Shown here: one piece after another, positions 32,713 through 41,256 of the stretch | How positions within the stretch are numbered: the first letter of the stretch is position 1 | How the letters are laid out: each line of letters opens with the position of its first letter | Assembly (NCBI GenBank): GCA_040396955.1 | Contig: JBBAWX010000009.1 | Span: 1-64,000, forward strand | From: UBA965 sp040396955 | Lineage (GTDB): Bacteria > Chloroflexota > Chloroflexia > Chloroflexales > Roseiflexaceae | Reading direction: 5' to 3' | Length of the DNA stretch: 64,000 nt | The notes under the pieces: model-generated | Told to the model about the DNA's origin: nothing | Databases searched by the model: none | What the model saw: only the letters and a program-made list of their open reading frames with translations | Program-made: the position numbers and the translations under genes

Positions 32713-33990
32713 TTATTTGGGGCGTGGTGTGGCGAGATACGCATTGATGATGCGTACCGCCGTATCGACGCCCGCTTCTTGCCCAACTCGTTCGGCATAA
32801 TACTGCGCCCTCTCACGCATTGATGCCTCTGTGATAAGCTGGCGCACTGCCGCCACAAAGCGCTCGCTGTGGAGATGTCGCCGTGGTATGGGGGCTGGAC
32901 CCACCCCAAGTAGATGCATGCGCCTCCCCCAAAAGGATTGATCACCAAAAAAGGGCACAATCCAGTTGGGGACACCGGCGCGTACCGCTGCTGCCGTAGT
33001 GCCGGCACCACCGTGATGAACAATGGCACGCATCCGTGGGAACAACCAATGATGCGGTACACTGCCGATACGTAGCACCGGTGCTGTGGCAGGGATGTGT
33101 GTCGCCCATTCGCCCTGTACCACAGCCCGGAGCCCGGTCTCTGCCAGTGTCGTGGCGACCATGCGCCCCATTTCAGCCGGATTTGGGTCGACCATGCTCC
33201 CAAAGCCAATAAAAATGGGCGGCTCGGCCCCCGCACAAAACTCCACAAGCTCAGCAGGGGCTTCCCAGTGCGGATCGGCGAGGTGCCAGTCACCGACGAC
33301 ATGTGTTTGTGGGCCCCAATCCGCCGGTTTATTGAGGATGCTAGGGCTAATGCCGTACAACACCGGCGTCTGCTGCGCATCGATGAAGCGGTACGGACCG
33401 TCCCACGGCGCTGGTGCAATCCCGAGTATCTGTTGACGGGCACGTGCATCGGCCGCTTTGAAACCCTGCCACATCATCCAACGAAAAAGCCGGTGGCTGC
33501 TGTCGTTGAGTGGGCGCGGGATGCCGTGGGCTGGAAGCACCACGGCTGGGAAGGCACGTGTGGGGGTAAACGGTACGAGGTAGGCCTGGAGCAGTGGAAT
33601 TGCCAATGATTGGGCGACTGCCGCCGCCAAAAACAATCCGCCCATGCCGCTAATCAAGAGGCAAGCTCCCCGGCAGGCGGCATGGGCGGTGGCACTCCAG
33701 CCACTGATGGCGTCGTCGATGAGGCGCGCCGAATGCGCATTGATCGCCAAGAAATCACCCTTGGCCATGAGGGCGCGCATCTCGGGGGTCTGCATGGCCG
33801 CATGCACATCGCCTGGTAACTCCCAGATATCGAGATCATGGCCATGCGCCAACGACGTATAGCTCGCCGATGTGATGAGCCGGACATGGTGACCGGCACG
33901 CCGTAACCCGGCAGCCAAGGCCACATAGGGCTGTACGTCGCCGCGTGTGCCCATGGCTATGATGGAAATACAACAAGCAGAGGTGGTCAT
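32713..33990 (-). CDS. Family 1 glycosyltransferase (UGT/sterol glucosyltransferase-like)
   Basis: 425 residues from ATG 33990. GT-B fold: N-terminal ISIIAMGTRGDVQPYVALA, as in glucosyltransferases acting on lipids or macrolides, and a C-terminal nucleotide-sugar site with HHGGAGTTAAAVRAGVPN and PFFGDQSFWGRR, the UGT signature. Product probably a glycosylated lipid, carotenoid or sterol-like molecule; not determinable. Runs the same way as ffh but ahead of its promoter, so it is a separate unit. Confidence 0.87.
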   Translation of the reverse strand: MTTSACCISIIAMGTRGDVQPYVALAAGLRRAGHHVRLITSASYTSLAHGHDLDIWELPGDVHAAMQTPEMRALMAKGDFLAINAHSARLIDDAISGWSATAHAACRGACLLISGMGGLFLAAAVAQSLAIPLLQAYLVPFTPTRAFPAVVLPAHGIPRPLNDSSHRLFRWMMWQGFKAADARARQQILGIAPAPWDGPYRFIDAQQTPVLYGISPSILNKPADWGPQTHVVGDWHLADPHWEAPAELVEFCAGAEPPIFIGFGSMVDPNPAEMGRMVATTLAETGLRAVVQGEWATHIPATAPVLRIGSVPHHWLFPRMRAIVHHGGAGTTAAAVRAGVPNWIVPFFGDQSFWGRRMHLLGVGPAPIPRRHLHSERFVAAVRQLITEASMRERAQYYAERVGQEAGVDTAVRIINAYLATPRPK

Positions 33991-34601
33991 AATAGATGCA
34001 CATCTCCAACACACAAATGAATCTCTTGGCATCATGCCACATCGATGTACTCTCGTGCCACCGGTGCATGGGCGATAATCGATTCACCCGAACGAATGAC
34101 GCACGCCATGGTTGTGTTGCATGACCGCTAACCGTGGTGCGATGACCGATGCCGCGGCGTCGGACGTGGTGCGTGTGGTGGAGTGCATTGCCTCCGTTAG
34201 TACGCCAATACCTCGTTGACCTAGTCGATACAACCGGTCGATGCGGTGTCGATGTTGGTCACATCCATCATGCGGTGTATGAAACGAAAACATCTCAGCA
34301 GGCGATGATTATGGAGAAGATGTCGAGGGTTGTCTCGTCGATGTAACAAAACCGCTGCCTAGGTCACCACGCGCTGGGTGCGAAATGCTCTGGGTATCCC
34401 CCATGTTGCCAACCCCAGCCCTCAAAAACGTGACGTTGGCGAGCACTTGTTGGTGGCTTTGCTGACTGCAGATGGACTCAATGAGGTGACGAAAGGCCGT
34501 TGCTGCCGAGTTCAACTGCGGTTTTACTTCCTATCGCCAATACATCTACAGCGCACATGAGCGCGCATTCGCCGAACCAACACTCTTACTCTGCACTCCG
34601 C
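33991..34601. other. Non-coding stretch without recognised genes
   Basis: About 610 bp without a convincing gene. Short open frames (for example 34084-34293 on the minus strand) lack ribosome sites and look like nothing known. An 11-bp palindrome, GGCATCATGCC, lies at 34028-34038 ahead of the glycosyltransferase gene. Otherwise nothing was seen. Confidence 0.5.
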
Positions 34602-34883
34602 CTATGAACCAGCCCACGGCGTGCCAAATACACCGACGGCGAACTCGAGCCAGACGAGTACCATGATGACCACGGCACTCATACCAGCTATGCGTATCCA
34701 CCGTGGTGCCGACGGCACAGACCGCAGACTCAGGGCCACGGCTACGCCACTGAGCAGGAGCGCAGCAAGGACATAATCGGCCGTACTCCAGCGCATGTCG
34801 GTGCTGAATTGTGCGGCGATGAAGGGCAGAACGAGCCCGATGGGTACGATGAGAAGATGGCGCAGAAAGGAACGTAATAACAC
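34602..34883 (-). CDS. Small membrane protein, three helices
   Basis: About 93 residues from a GTG at 34883, the first possible start downstream of the tRNA terminator; the frame itself stays open up to the tRNA. Three hydrophobic helices (about 4-24, 34-52, 64-86) are followed by VGVFGTPWAGS. The ending resembles small membrane proteins of unknown function whose last helix reads VWxxxAVGIxG. No clear ribosome-binding site, so the start is uncertain. Confidence 0.45.
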   Translation of the reverse strand: MLLRSFLRHLLIVPIGLVLPFIAAQFSTDMRWSTADYVLAALLLSGVAVALSLRSVPSAPRWIRIAGMSAVVIMVLVWLEFAVGVFGTPWAGS

Positions 34884-34920
34884 GAAGGTCGGTGCTTTCG
34901 TTGAAACATGGCGATTACCG

Positions 34921-34953
34921 AAAAAATGAACAACACCCGCATTGCTGCGGGTG
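34921..34953 (-). terminator. Terminator of the tRNA-Glu/tRNA-Asp unit
   Basis: On the minus strand CACCCGCA/TGCGGGTG (8 bp, 4-base loop) is followed by TTGTTCATTTTTT, a good intrinsic terminator, about 30 bp after tRNA-Asp. Confidence 0.85.
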
Positions 34954-34982
34954 CTACTCGAGTGACAACGAATTGTCGTGGC

Positions 34983-35055
34983 GGGGATGACGGGATTCGA
35001 ACCCGCGGTCTCGACCTTGACAGGGTCGCATGTTAGGCCTCTACACCACATCCCC
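34983..35055 (-). tRNA. tRNA-Asp (GTC)
   Basis: 73 bases on the minus strand. Acceptor stem GGGGATG/CATCCCC, T-arm GCGGG-TTCGAAT-CCCGT, anticodon arm CGACC-CTGTCAA-GGTCG giving anticodon GTC, Asp. The CCA end is not encoded. Second gene of a two-tRNA unit. Confidence 0.95.
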
Positions 35056-35076
35056 ATGTGGCGGTGAACAGTTGGT

Positions 35077-35149
35077 GACCCCAGCGGGATTCGAACCCGC
35101 GGTCTTCACCTTGAGAGGGTGACGTCCTAGGCCGCTAGACGATGGGGCC
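35077..35149 (-). tRNA. tRNA-Glu (CTC)
   Basis: 73 bases on the minus strand. Acceptor stem GGCCCCA/TGGGGTC, T-arm GCGGG-TTCGAAT-CCCGC, anticodon arm TCACC-CTCTCAA-GGTGA giving anticodon CTC, Glu. First gene after the promoter at 35199-35227. Confidence 0.95.
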
Positions 35150-35198
35150 GTTTCCTCACCGCACTGCTGTCGCGCTAGGCGCTTCAACAACGATGGTA

Positions 35199-35227
35199 AT
35201 AATAGCACAGCTTGTACGACAATGCAA
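35199..35227 (-). promoter_or_regulatory. Promoter of the tRNA-Glu/tRNA-Asp unit
   Basis: Minus strand: TTGCAT (35227-35222), 17-base spacer, then TATTAT (35204-35199) with a TGC extension just before the -10. About 50 bp ahead of tRNA-Glu. Confidence 0.7.
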
Positions 35228-35306
35228 GGAATTTTTGGACGAGTTTTGGCAACTTCTTTGGAGGAAATGGTGACTGATGACGTTGCATCGAAAAATCGCC
35301 CACATG

Positions 35307-35315
35307 TGCTACACT
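35307..35315 (+). promoter_or_regulatory. Extended -10 ahead of the helicase-like gene
   Basis: TGCTACACT matches an extended -10 (TGnTAnnnT) 38 bp before ATG 35353. No good -35 at the right distance. Confidence 0.3.
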
Positions 35316-35352
35316 GAACATATTGCAACAAGTGTCCAGAGTGAGTTTGGTT

Positions 35353-38100
35353 ATGACGGGTGAGATACAAGAAATCATTGCGCAGTATCGGCAACAGTAC
35401 GGCTCAGACATTGTGAGCCGTACTCAACGGGTATTGGGGCAGCCAGGGCAGCGCATTTCCCATTTATCGGTGAGTCAAGCACTAGTCACCGCCTGGATTG
35501 ATCTGACCGGCGAGCCCTTTCGACCGCACCATGCCACCACGTTGATGGCGATGCGGCGCAAAGAGCATGTGGCCTTGGTGGGTGCCAATCCACGGCGCAA
35601 TAGTAGTTTAATCCTGTTGACGATTCACACCATACTTGAGCAACCGCAGCATCCCACGCTCTTAGTGGTCAGTGACGAAGCCGCAGCGCTCGATGTGTTT
35701 CGGCAAGTGACAGCTGTGCTTGAGCGTCTGCCCAACCACGAAATTGCTCCGGTCATCATCAGTGATGTGACAGGCGCTCCCGAGGGAGCGAATCTGGTGA
35801 TTGTCAGCTATGACGCCCTGCATCGTCGCTTGTTGCGTTTGTACGATCGTGGCTGGCGTTCGTTTTGGGAGTCCGTTGGGCTGGTTGCCCTGATTGATGT
35901 CCACGAGCTAGCCGGGATTGGCATGTCCCATGTGGCCGCCTTGTTGGTCCGCATTCAACGCATTTTGAGCCTCTATCACAACATCGCCAATTTGCAGTTG
36001 ATGGCGACAACGCTCGCCACCGACGGCATCGAAGCGGTGCTCCGCCATCTGCAAGTCGGTAATTGGCGGTATATCAGCACCGACGATTACGGCTACGAGG
36101 CGGTGGATGTCGAAATCTGGCACCTCCCCGAAGACTACGTCGTGGCTGCACGTGACGTGGCTCGTGCCCTGTGTACGGCTGGCCATACAGTGCATGTGCG
36201 CATGAATCCGATTTTGCAGACACTGTGGGAGGGTGATCTAGCCGCTGTCCGTGGCATGACCAGCTCGCAGCGGCTCTGGCGTGCCGATGTGCTTCTGATG
36301 GTGGGAGTTGGTGACGACCGCCACGTATTGCCGGCGGCGTACACCATGGGGTACCGTCACATTGTGGTGCTTCTCGGCGCCCATCCGCTCGATAGTTGGT
36401 TTTCGCAGTACCCTGATGCGCTGTTGACCATCCCCAAGCCGGCATGGCCTTTGGCAGTGCCCAATGCGTACGTCTTGTCGCAACATGTGCGCGCCGCAGC
36501 GTATGAATTACCATTGCACCCTGAAGAAGTGGAATCATGGGGAACCAGCGAGTTGTGTGAGCGTTTACATGAACGCAAACAGCTAGTGGCGTTGCCCAAA
36601 CAACAGGGATGGATTGCGAGTAGCCAGCCCGACCCGTACGAAGATTTTCATGTGGCATCAGCAATCGGGTTGCCAGTGCTCTTGAACGTGGGTGATGTCA
36701 CCTGTGATGCTCCCTTTGATGCGACGGGCTTCGAGCGTTGGCTGGGTGATACGGCGGTGGTGCCTCCGTGGTTTGGTGGGTTGCGGGTCACCCAGCGTGA
36801 CGAAGCCGGTGGGAGTGTGGTGCTCCAAGTCGATGCCACGAACCGGCGCACGTTGCCCTTGCGTGAGTGCACGGTCAGCATCCGTGAAACGAAAACAACC
36901 CAGACGATTGCACGTGGGCGCATAGTGACATATGGCCGAGTGCTCGTAGATGAACGCGTCATTGGGATTCACCAATGGCACGACGGAGTGTTGACCGACG
37001 TCCTGTATCCTACTCCGCTGACAAGCCGTTGGAGCGCGCCCGCGTGGTGGATTGATGTGCCTCAGTGTAGCGGTGAAGCCGCCCAACTCATTGGGTGGAG
37101 TGTGGCGTTGTCATTGCCGCTGTTGAGCGTGCTGACGACGGCCGCTGTGGTGCCATGTGCTGATAGTGAGCAACAACGCATCTACGTTGTGGATGCACAA
37201 CCAGGGGGCAACGGCGCTGCCGAATGGATGTTTGCCCACCTTGATCAAGTGCTTGCCCAGTCCTTGGCCTTGGCCGAATTATTGGTGGCAGACCCGTTAT
37301 TGGCGGAAGGATGTCAACTCGACGAAGCCTGGTTGCGGGCGCTCGTGACGACACGTCTGCCGCAAACTACGCGCATCGAAACCGTGCCGACTCAATCGAC
37401 CGCCCCCATCCCCGTGGCAGCGGTGACCGACCGTATCGAAACGCTACCGCCACCGTCGCGACCAGTGGCGCCCGCCCCGGAACAGGTGGCGGATACGGTG
37501 CGTGCGCAACCACTCACCGAGATTCGTAATCCGAGTGATTCGATTGTCATCTCCAACCCGAATCCAGTATCGGGCAGTGATATCACGGCCCCCAATCGGT
37601 TGGGCAATCGTACACCGTCTCGACGGCGGTGGAATCAACGTGCTCCGAGCTCGGATCCTCAAGGATCTGCACCTGCGTCGTCGGCCGATACCACTGCGGC
37701 TCCAGCCCGTGACGTGGCGCGCGGTACCCCGCCGCCAGCACGCCCGGAGGCTGTGCGGGGCACCACACCACCCGTGGCCGCCGATGAGCCCAATATTCAT
37801 CGGATTATGGCCAATCTACGCAAACAGATTTCTGATCATTTGCCAGGAAGTAGTGCGCCAAAAGCAGGGGTGCGTACGGGGGCGACATCCACCCAACCTG
37901 ACCTGCACCGCTTTACTGCGGGGCAACGGATTTTTTGTTTGCCGTATGGGGATGGTGACGTAATCGAGAGCTTTTTTGTGAATGGGCGTGAGTACATCCG
38001 CGCCGAGTTCCCCATCTATGGCGAGCTCCAAATCGACCCGGCAGTGAGCTTGGTGCGAGTGTTGGCGTCGCCCGATATCAGCGCCGATGACGAACGGTAA
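35353..38100 (+). CDS. MrfA/YprA-like helicase relative lacking ATPase motifs
   Basis: 915 residues from ATG 35353. The overall plan follows MrfA/YprA (Hrq1-like) DNA helicases, but each catalytic motif is altered. Motif I, normally TPTGSGKS, is GANPRRNSS (77-85). Motif Ib VIVSYDALHRRLL is kept. Motif II, DEAH, is DVHE (182-185), followed by the family-like GIGMSHVAALLVRIQRIL. Motif III SAT is MATTLA. The motif VI arginine region is SSQRLWRADVLLMV. A DUF1998-like part with DAQPGGNGAAEW lies near 565-650, without the usual zinc cysteines. A long proline-rich linker follows, then a small beta domain (RIFCLPYGDGDVIESF, about 856-905) like those at the ends of UvrD/PcrA helicases. It probably binds DNA or partners without unwinding. 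ssb follows after 102 bp. Confidence 0.7.
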   Translation: MTGEIQEIIAQYRQQYGSDIVSRTQRVLGQPGQRISHLSVSQALVTAWIDLTGEPFRPHHATTLMAMRRKEHVALVGANPRRNSSLILLTIHTILEQPQHPTLLVVSDEAAALDVFRQVTAVLERLPNHEIAPVIISDVTGAPEGANLVIVSYDALHRRLLRLYDRGWRSFWESVGLVALIDVHELAGIGMSHVAALLVRIQRILSLYHNIANLQLMATTLATDGIEAVLRHLQVGNWRYISTDDYGYEAVDVEIWHLPEDYVVAARDVARALCTAGHTVHVRMNPILQTLWEGDLAAVRGMTSSQRLWRADVLLMVGVGDDRHVLPAAYTMGYRHIVVLLGAHPLDSWFSQYPDALLTIPKPAWPLAVPNAYVLSQHVRAAAYELPLHPEEVESWGTSELCERLHERKQLVALPKQQGWIASSQPDPYEDFHVASAIGLPVLLNVGDVTCDAPFDATGFERWLGDTAVVPPWFGGLRVTQRDEAGGSVVLQVDATNRRTLPLRECTVSIRETKTTQTIARGRIVTYGRVLVDERVIGIHQWHDGVLTDVLYPTPLTSRWSAPAWWIDVPQCSGEAAQLIGWSVALSLPLLSVLTTAAVVPCADSEQQRIYVVDAQPGGNGAAEWMFAHLDQVLAQSLALAELLVADPLLAEGCQLDEAWLRALVTTRLPQTTRIETVPTQSTAPIPVAAVTDRIETLPPPSRPVAPAPEQVADTVRAQPLTEIRNPSDSIVISNPNPVSGSDITAPNRLGNRTPSRRRWNQRAPSSDPQGSAPASSADTTAAPARDVARGTPPPARPEAVRGTTPPVAADEPNIHRIMANLRKQISDHLPGSSAPKAGVRTGATSTQPDLHRFTAGQRIFCLPYGDGDVIESFFVNGREYIRAEFPIYGELQIDPAVSLVRVLASPDISADDER

Positions 38101-38107
38101 CTCCCTA

Positions 38108-38135
38108 TTGACAACTAGAACAAACATGCTACAAT
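38108..38135 (+). promoter_or_regulatory. Promoter of ssb
   Basis: TTGACA (38108-38113) and TACAAT (38130-38135), 16-base spacer, with TGC just before the -10. Starts eight bases after the helicase-like gene ends, so ssb can be expressed alone. Confidence 0.78.
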
Positions 38136-38202
38136 GCACGTAGTGATCGCGGATCACAAGCAAATAAGAGTTGTTACGTTTCAAATACGAGAGGAGCACG
38201 GC

Positions 38203-38793
38203 ATGGCCCGCGACTTGAACAAAGTAATGATTACCGGCCGTTTGGGGGCAGACCCCGAGATGCGCTATACCCCACAAGGGAGCCCAGTCACCACGTTTAG
38301 TGTGGCTAGTGGGCGTGCGTGGCGTTCGGCCGATGGTACCCAACACAACGACACCGAATGGTTTCGCGTGGTTGCGTGGGAGAAGCTGGCTGAAATCTGC
38401 AATCAGTACTTGACCAAAGGTACCCAGGTATATGTGGAAGGGCGTTTGCAGACCCGCAAGTACCAGGATCGTGACGGTAACGACCGTTATTCGACCGAAG
38501 TTATTGCCTCAGACATGATTATGTTGGGGAGTCGGCGTGACGACCAAGGTGGCGATGCCGCCTATGGGGAGTCGGGTGCGATGCGTGGTGGCATGGGTGG
38601 TGGCAACAGCCAACCATCCGATGTACCGCCGGCGCCACCGCGTGAGTCACGCTCGCGGAATCAGGTGCAGTCGATTGGCTCTGAGGGCGTGGATTCCGAA
38701 TTCGACACCCCGCCACCGGCGCGTAGTCGCACCAATCCACCTCGGCGTACGCCTCCACCTCCCATGGATGAAGAGGACGATTTGCCGTTCTAG
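38203..38793 (+). CDS. ssb: Single-stranded DNA-binding protein
   Basis: 196 residues from ATG 38203, GAGAGGAG upstream. The OB fold (residues 1-110: LNKVMITGRLGADPEMRYTPQG, then WFRVVAWEKLAEICNQYL) is followed by a Gly/Pro-rich linker and the acidic tip MDEEDDLPF that recruits repair proteins. Normal SSB. It sits between two unusual pseudoenzyme-like genes. Confidence 0.96.
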   Translation: MARDLNKVMITGRLGADPEMRYTPQGSPVTTFSVASGRAWRSADGTQHNDTEWFRVVAWEKLAEICNQYLTKGTQVYVEGRLQTRKYQDRDGNDRYSTEVIASDMIMLGSRRDDQGGDAAYGESGAMRGGMGGGNSQPSDVPPAPPRESRSRNQVQSIGSEGVDSEFDTPPPARSRTNPPRRTPPPPMDEEDDLPF

Positions 38794-38863
38794 GGTCGAC
38801 GCGACCGTTGCTAGTCCGCAAATCACGTCGTAGTTAGGCGTTATTCCGTCGTTGCATTGCAAA

Positions 38864-38896
38864 CCCCCCGCACTTGATTGCATCAAGTGCGGGGGG
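38864..38896. terminator. Strong hairpin after ssb
   Basis: A perfect 15-bp stem (CCCCCCGCACTTGAT / ATCAAGTGCGGGGGG) with a 3-base loop between convergent ssb and the PHP/AlbA gene. T-run weak on both sides (TTTG on the minus strand). Confidence 0.78.
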
Positions 38897-38917
38897 ACTG
38901 GTGTTGAGGGGGGGTAT

Positions 38918-41095
38918 TTATTCGGCGCTATCTTCGTACTCTGCCAAGAGGTCGTTCCATTCGCCGGTTAGTTCATCACGTCGGGCCGCATAAAAAACAT
39001 GGTCGACTCCTTCTTCATCGCGATAAATCAAATCGACCTGACGGCGCATCGGGCGCATATAGCCAATATTGCCCCACCAGCGGATGTGCTCTTCGTCGAG
39101 TTGTTGGTCGGCTAAGTGCATACGAGCCGCATACTGGCGAATGCTACCATCTTCAATATCGTTCATGCGCCAAGGATGTGGACTCACCTCGTCGTTGCGC
39201 AAATTGCGAAACACGAAGCGCATTTCCCCTTGATCATCGGTAATGACCTCGACGACTTCGATGCCGGTGCGTGGTTTTTTCACCTGGATGAGGTCAAGCC
39301 ATGCTTGATTGAGCTGGTCGCGCGTGACTCCTTGGTACTCTTGGATTTCGAACGACTCACTGCCCTCTTTATCGATTTTGTTGCGCAGGAACAAATCAAA
39401 CCGCGGTTTGCTTTGTTCGTCACGCCAGATACGTCGGATAGCACCACGGCCGCGCCAGCGCCGGCGTACCTCCCCCTGAATCGTCTGATAGGCTGGCGCC
39501 AACGCCGCACTGGCGGCTGCTTGTGCGCTCCCGAGTGCCTGGGGTGCTTGGGTGGTGCTTTCTTCGTCGTGATGCTGGGTGGGTGTTGCCGCTTGTGGGT
39601 CAAAGGTGTCGATGAGTTGTTGCCAATGTGCACTCAATCCCCAATCTGAGACCCCATAAAAAATATGGTCGATTTCACCCTGACTATTGCGGTGGACGAG
39701 GTCGTACTTGGGGCGGCCACCGAGTTCATAGCGATCCCAATACCCAATGGCTCCCATCCACTTGATTTTGTCGAGATCTGCGCTTCCGTTCCGCATGGCC
39801 TCGTGTTTATCGATGGCGTCTTGCCACAACCCTTGGGCGCGCTCACGCGTGACGCCGGCGGTCGTGCGCAAATCACGGACTTCGTAGTACCAGACCCCTG
39901 AGCGCCGCTGTGACGACACAATCGAGACGCCGCTCCGCGGTAAATCAAGGTCGGCATGGTGGGCATTGGCACGGGCAAATATATCACGTAGTTCTTGTGC
40001 ACTCGCGGGGACGGTCTGGTTTTCGCGTCGGACATAGACGCGCCCGTCGTTGCTCAGATGGGGTGGGCGATCACTGCGGACTTCGACACGAACAATGGAA
40101 TGCGCTTCGAGTTGGATTTCTTCATGCACTAATTGTACTGGTGGGTCGATTTGTTCGGCTGCTTTTTGGAGTGTTGCAATCAATTTTTCTTTGTTTTTGA
40201 CACCGACCACGACACTTGAATCTACCCCCAACAACAAAATACCGCCCTCTGCGTTGGCGAGTGCGGCAAGGTGAGGTACTAATTCGGCAACTTTGGCATC
40301 GGCACTATGGATGATGTTGGCGGTATTCCCGGCCTGGATGAGTTGATCGATGGCCCATCGACGGATCGGTGTATCTACAAATTTGGTAGCATCGACCGAG
40401 TGATGCATGATGGTGTCGCGCAAGGCCGCAAAGGAAATTTCATTGGTGTGAACTTCGGTGAATGCGGCGCCGATTTGGTCGAGCGTTTGTGCTCCTGAGC
40501 CGCCAAGCACGCAAATCGCCGGTGTGGATTCTCCCATGTCACGGTCGATTGCGTGGAGCACGCCGTTGTTGACGAGGGTGAGAATGAGCGGATGGAGATG
40601 CGGTGGTGTGGCATGGGGATGGGCAATCGCAAGACCACTTGCCGCATGAATCAGCGCACAAATTGAGGCGGCATCGAGGCGGGCTTGATGAGTCGTTGGG
40701 TCGATGCCAATATGATGGATGACGGTCTCGATGTTGTTGAGGTTGATTTGCGTATCGAAGACGGCACTCAGCCAAACACCATCACTACTTTGTGTCATGA
40801 ATCCCGGTAAGATGGTGGTGCGGGTGCGTAGATTCCGGTGTTGCTGGAGACGCTCACTATCGGCTTCAGAGAGGATACCCGCTTTTTCGAGGAGTAATAG
40901 GCGATCATAATCGCGTTGGAGTGCTTCATACCCTATCAGAGAACCAGATCCGATGAGGGCAACCATGTCGAGTGAGGCATGTGAAGCCGCTTGGAGAATT
41001 TGCAACTCATCGTGCTCGGGTGGACGGTATTGGACACTCGGATCAATGCGCACCACGACGGCGCCACGGGGATTGCTCGCTGCAATACTGTTCAT
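38918..41095 (-). CDS. PHP-like plus AlbA_2 (Schlafen-like) protein with repeated C-terminal module
   Basis: 725 residues from ATG 41095, GGAG six bases upstream. Residues 10-210 follow the PHP phosphoesterase fold as found fused to ATP-binding domains (YRPPEHDELQILQAA, ILPGFMT, LAIAHPHA), but the metal-binding HxH and the DHN motif are missing (RID and GSG stand there). Residues 255-375 form an AlbA_2 domain (ALANAEGGILLLGVD, GRVYVRRENQTVPAS). Residues 386-499 and 608-723 are two copies of a module with the pattern WxGxIGYxxxxxxR, DL, DHxFY. A third, weaker copy lies between. AlbA_2 proteins are seen in regulators and defence genes. Function unknown. Confidence 0.65.
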   Translation of the reverse strand: MNSIAASNPRGAVVVRIDPSVQYRPPEHDELQILQAASHASLDMVALIGSGSLIGYEALQRDYDRLLLLEKAGILSEADSERLQQHRNLRTRTTILPGFMTQSSDGVWLSAVFDTQINLNNIETVIHHIGIDPTTHQARLDAASICALIHAASGLAIAHPHATPPHLHPLILTLVNNGVLHAIDRDMGESTPAICVLGGSGAQTLDQIGAAFTEVHTNEISFAALRDTIMHHSVDATKFVDTPIRRWAIDQLIQAGNTANIIHSADAKVAELVPHLAALANAEGGILLLGVDSSVVVGVKNKEKLIATLQKAAEQIDPPVQLVHEEIQLEAHSIVRVEVRSDRPPHLSNDGRVYVRRENQTVPASAQELRDIFARANAHHADLDLPRSGVSIVSSQRRSGVWYYEVRDLRTTAGVTRERAQGLWQDAIDKHEAMRNGSADLDKIKWMGAIGYWDRYELGGRPKYDLVHRNSQGEIDHIFYGVSDWGLSAHWQQLIDTFDPQAATPTQHHDEESTTQAPQALGSAQAAASAALAPAYQTIQGEVRRRWRGRGAIRRIWRDEQSKPRFDLFLRNKIDKEGSESFEIQEYQGVTRDQLNQAWLDLIQVKKPRTGIEVVEVITDDQGEMRFVFRNLRNDEVSPHPWRMNDIEDGSIRQYAARMHLADQQLDEEHIRWWGNIGYMRPMRRQVDLIYRDEEGVDHVFYAARRDELTGEWNDLLAEYEDSAE

Positions 41096-41130
41096 ACGTA
41101 CTCCGGAATATCTGCCGAAATTTTGGATTT

Positions 41131-41151
41131 ATAACGCATTTGTGTCGTTAT
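41131..41151 (-). promoter_or_regulatory. Inverted repeat over the PHP/AlbA gene promoter
   Basis: ATAACG-N9-CGTTAT overlaps a candidate -10 (TATAAA) on the minus strand, about 35-55 bp before the gene start. Fits an autoregulatory operator; role inferred. Confidence 0.4.
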
Positions 41152-41224
41152 CATGTGATGAAATGCTTCTGCCTCCCGCTTGTGCGGCATCTACCATTGA
41201 CAGAACATAACGAATGTTACCGGT

Positions 41225-41256
41225 GAAATAATGCACAAAACCGAAATAATGCACAA
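41225..41256. repeat. Direct repeat, 14 bp, two copies
   Basis: GAAATAATGCACAA occurs at 41225-41238 and 41243-41256, so the period is 18 bases, close to two helical turns. Possibly a regulator binding site. Confidence 0.6.

Noticed and set aside
32502..33449. 315-codon open frame on the minus strand
   Set aside because: It overlaps ffh and the family 1 glycosyltransferase in another frame; both of those have clear motifs.
34084..34346. Short open frames in the gap after the glycosyltransferase
   Set aside because: No ribosome-binding sites, no recognisable motif, both strands equally open; likely chance.
35353..38100. Active helicase
   Set aside because: Walker A, DEAH, SAT and arginine-finger motifs are all replaced, so ATP hydrolysis is unlikely.
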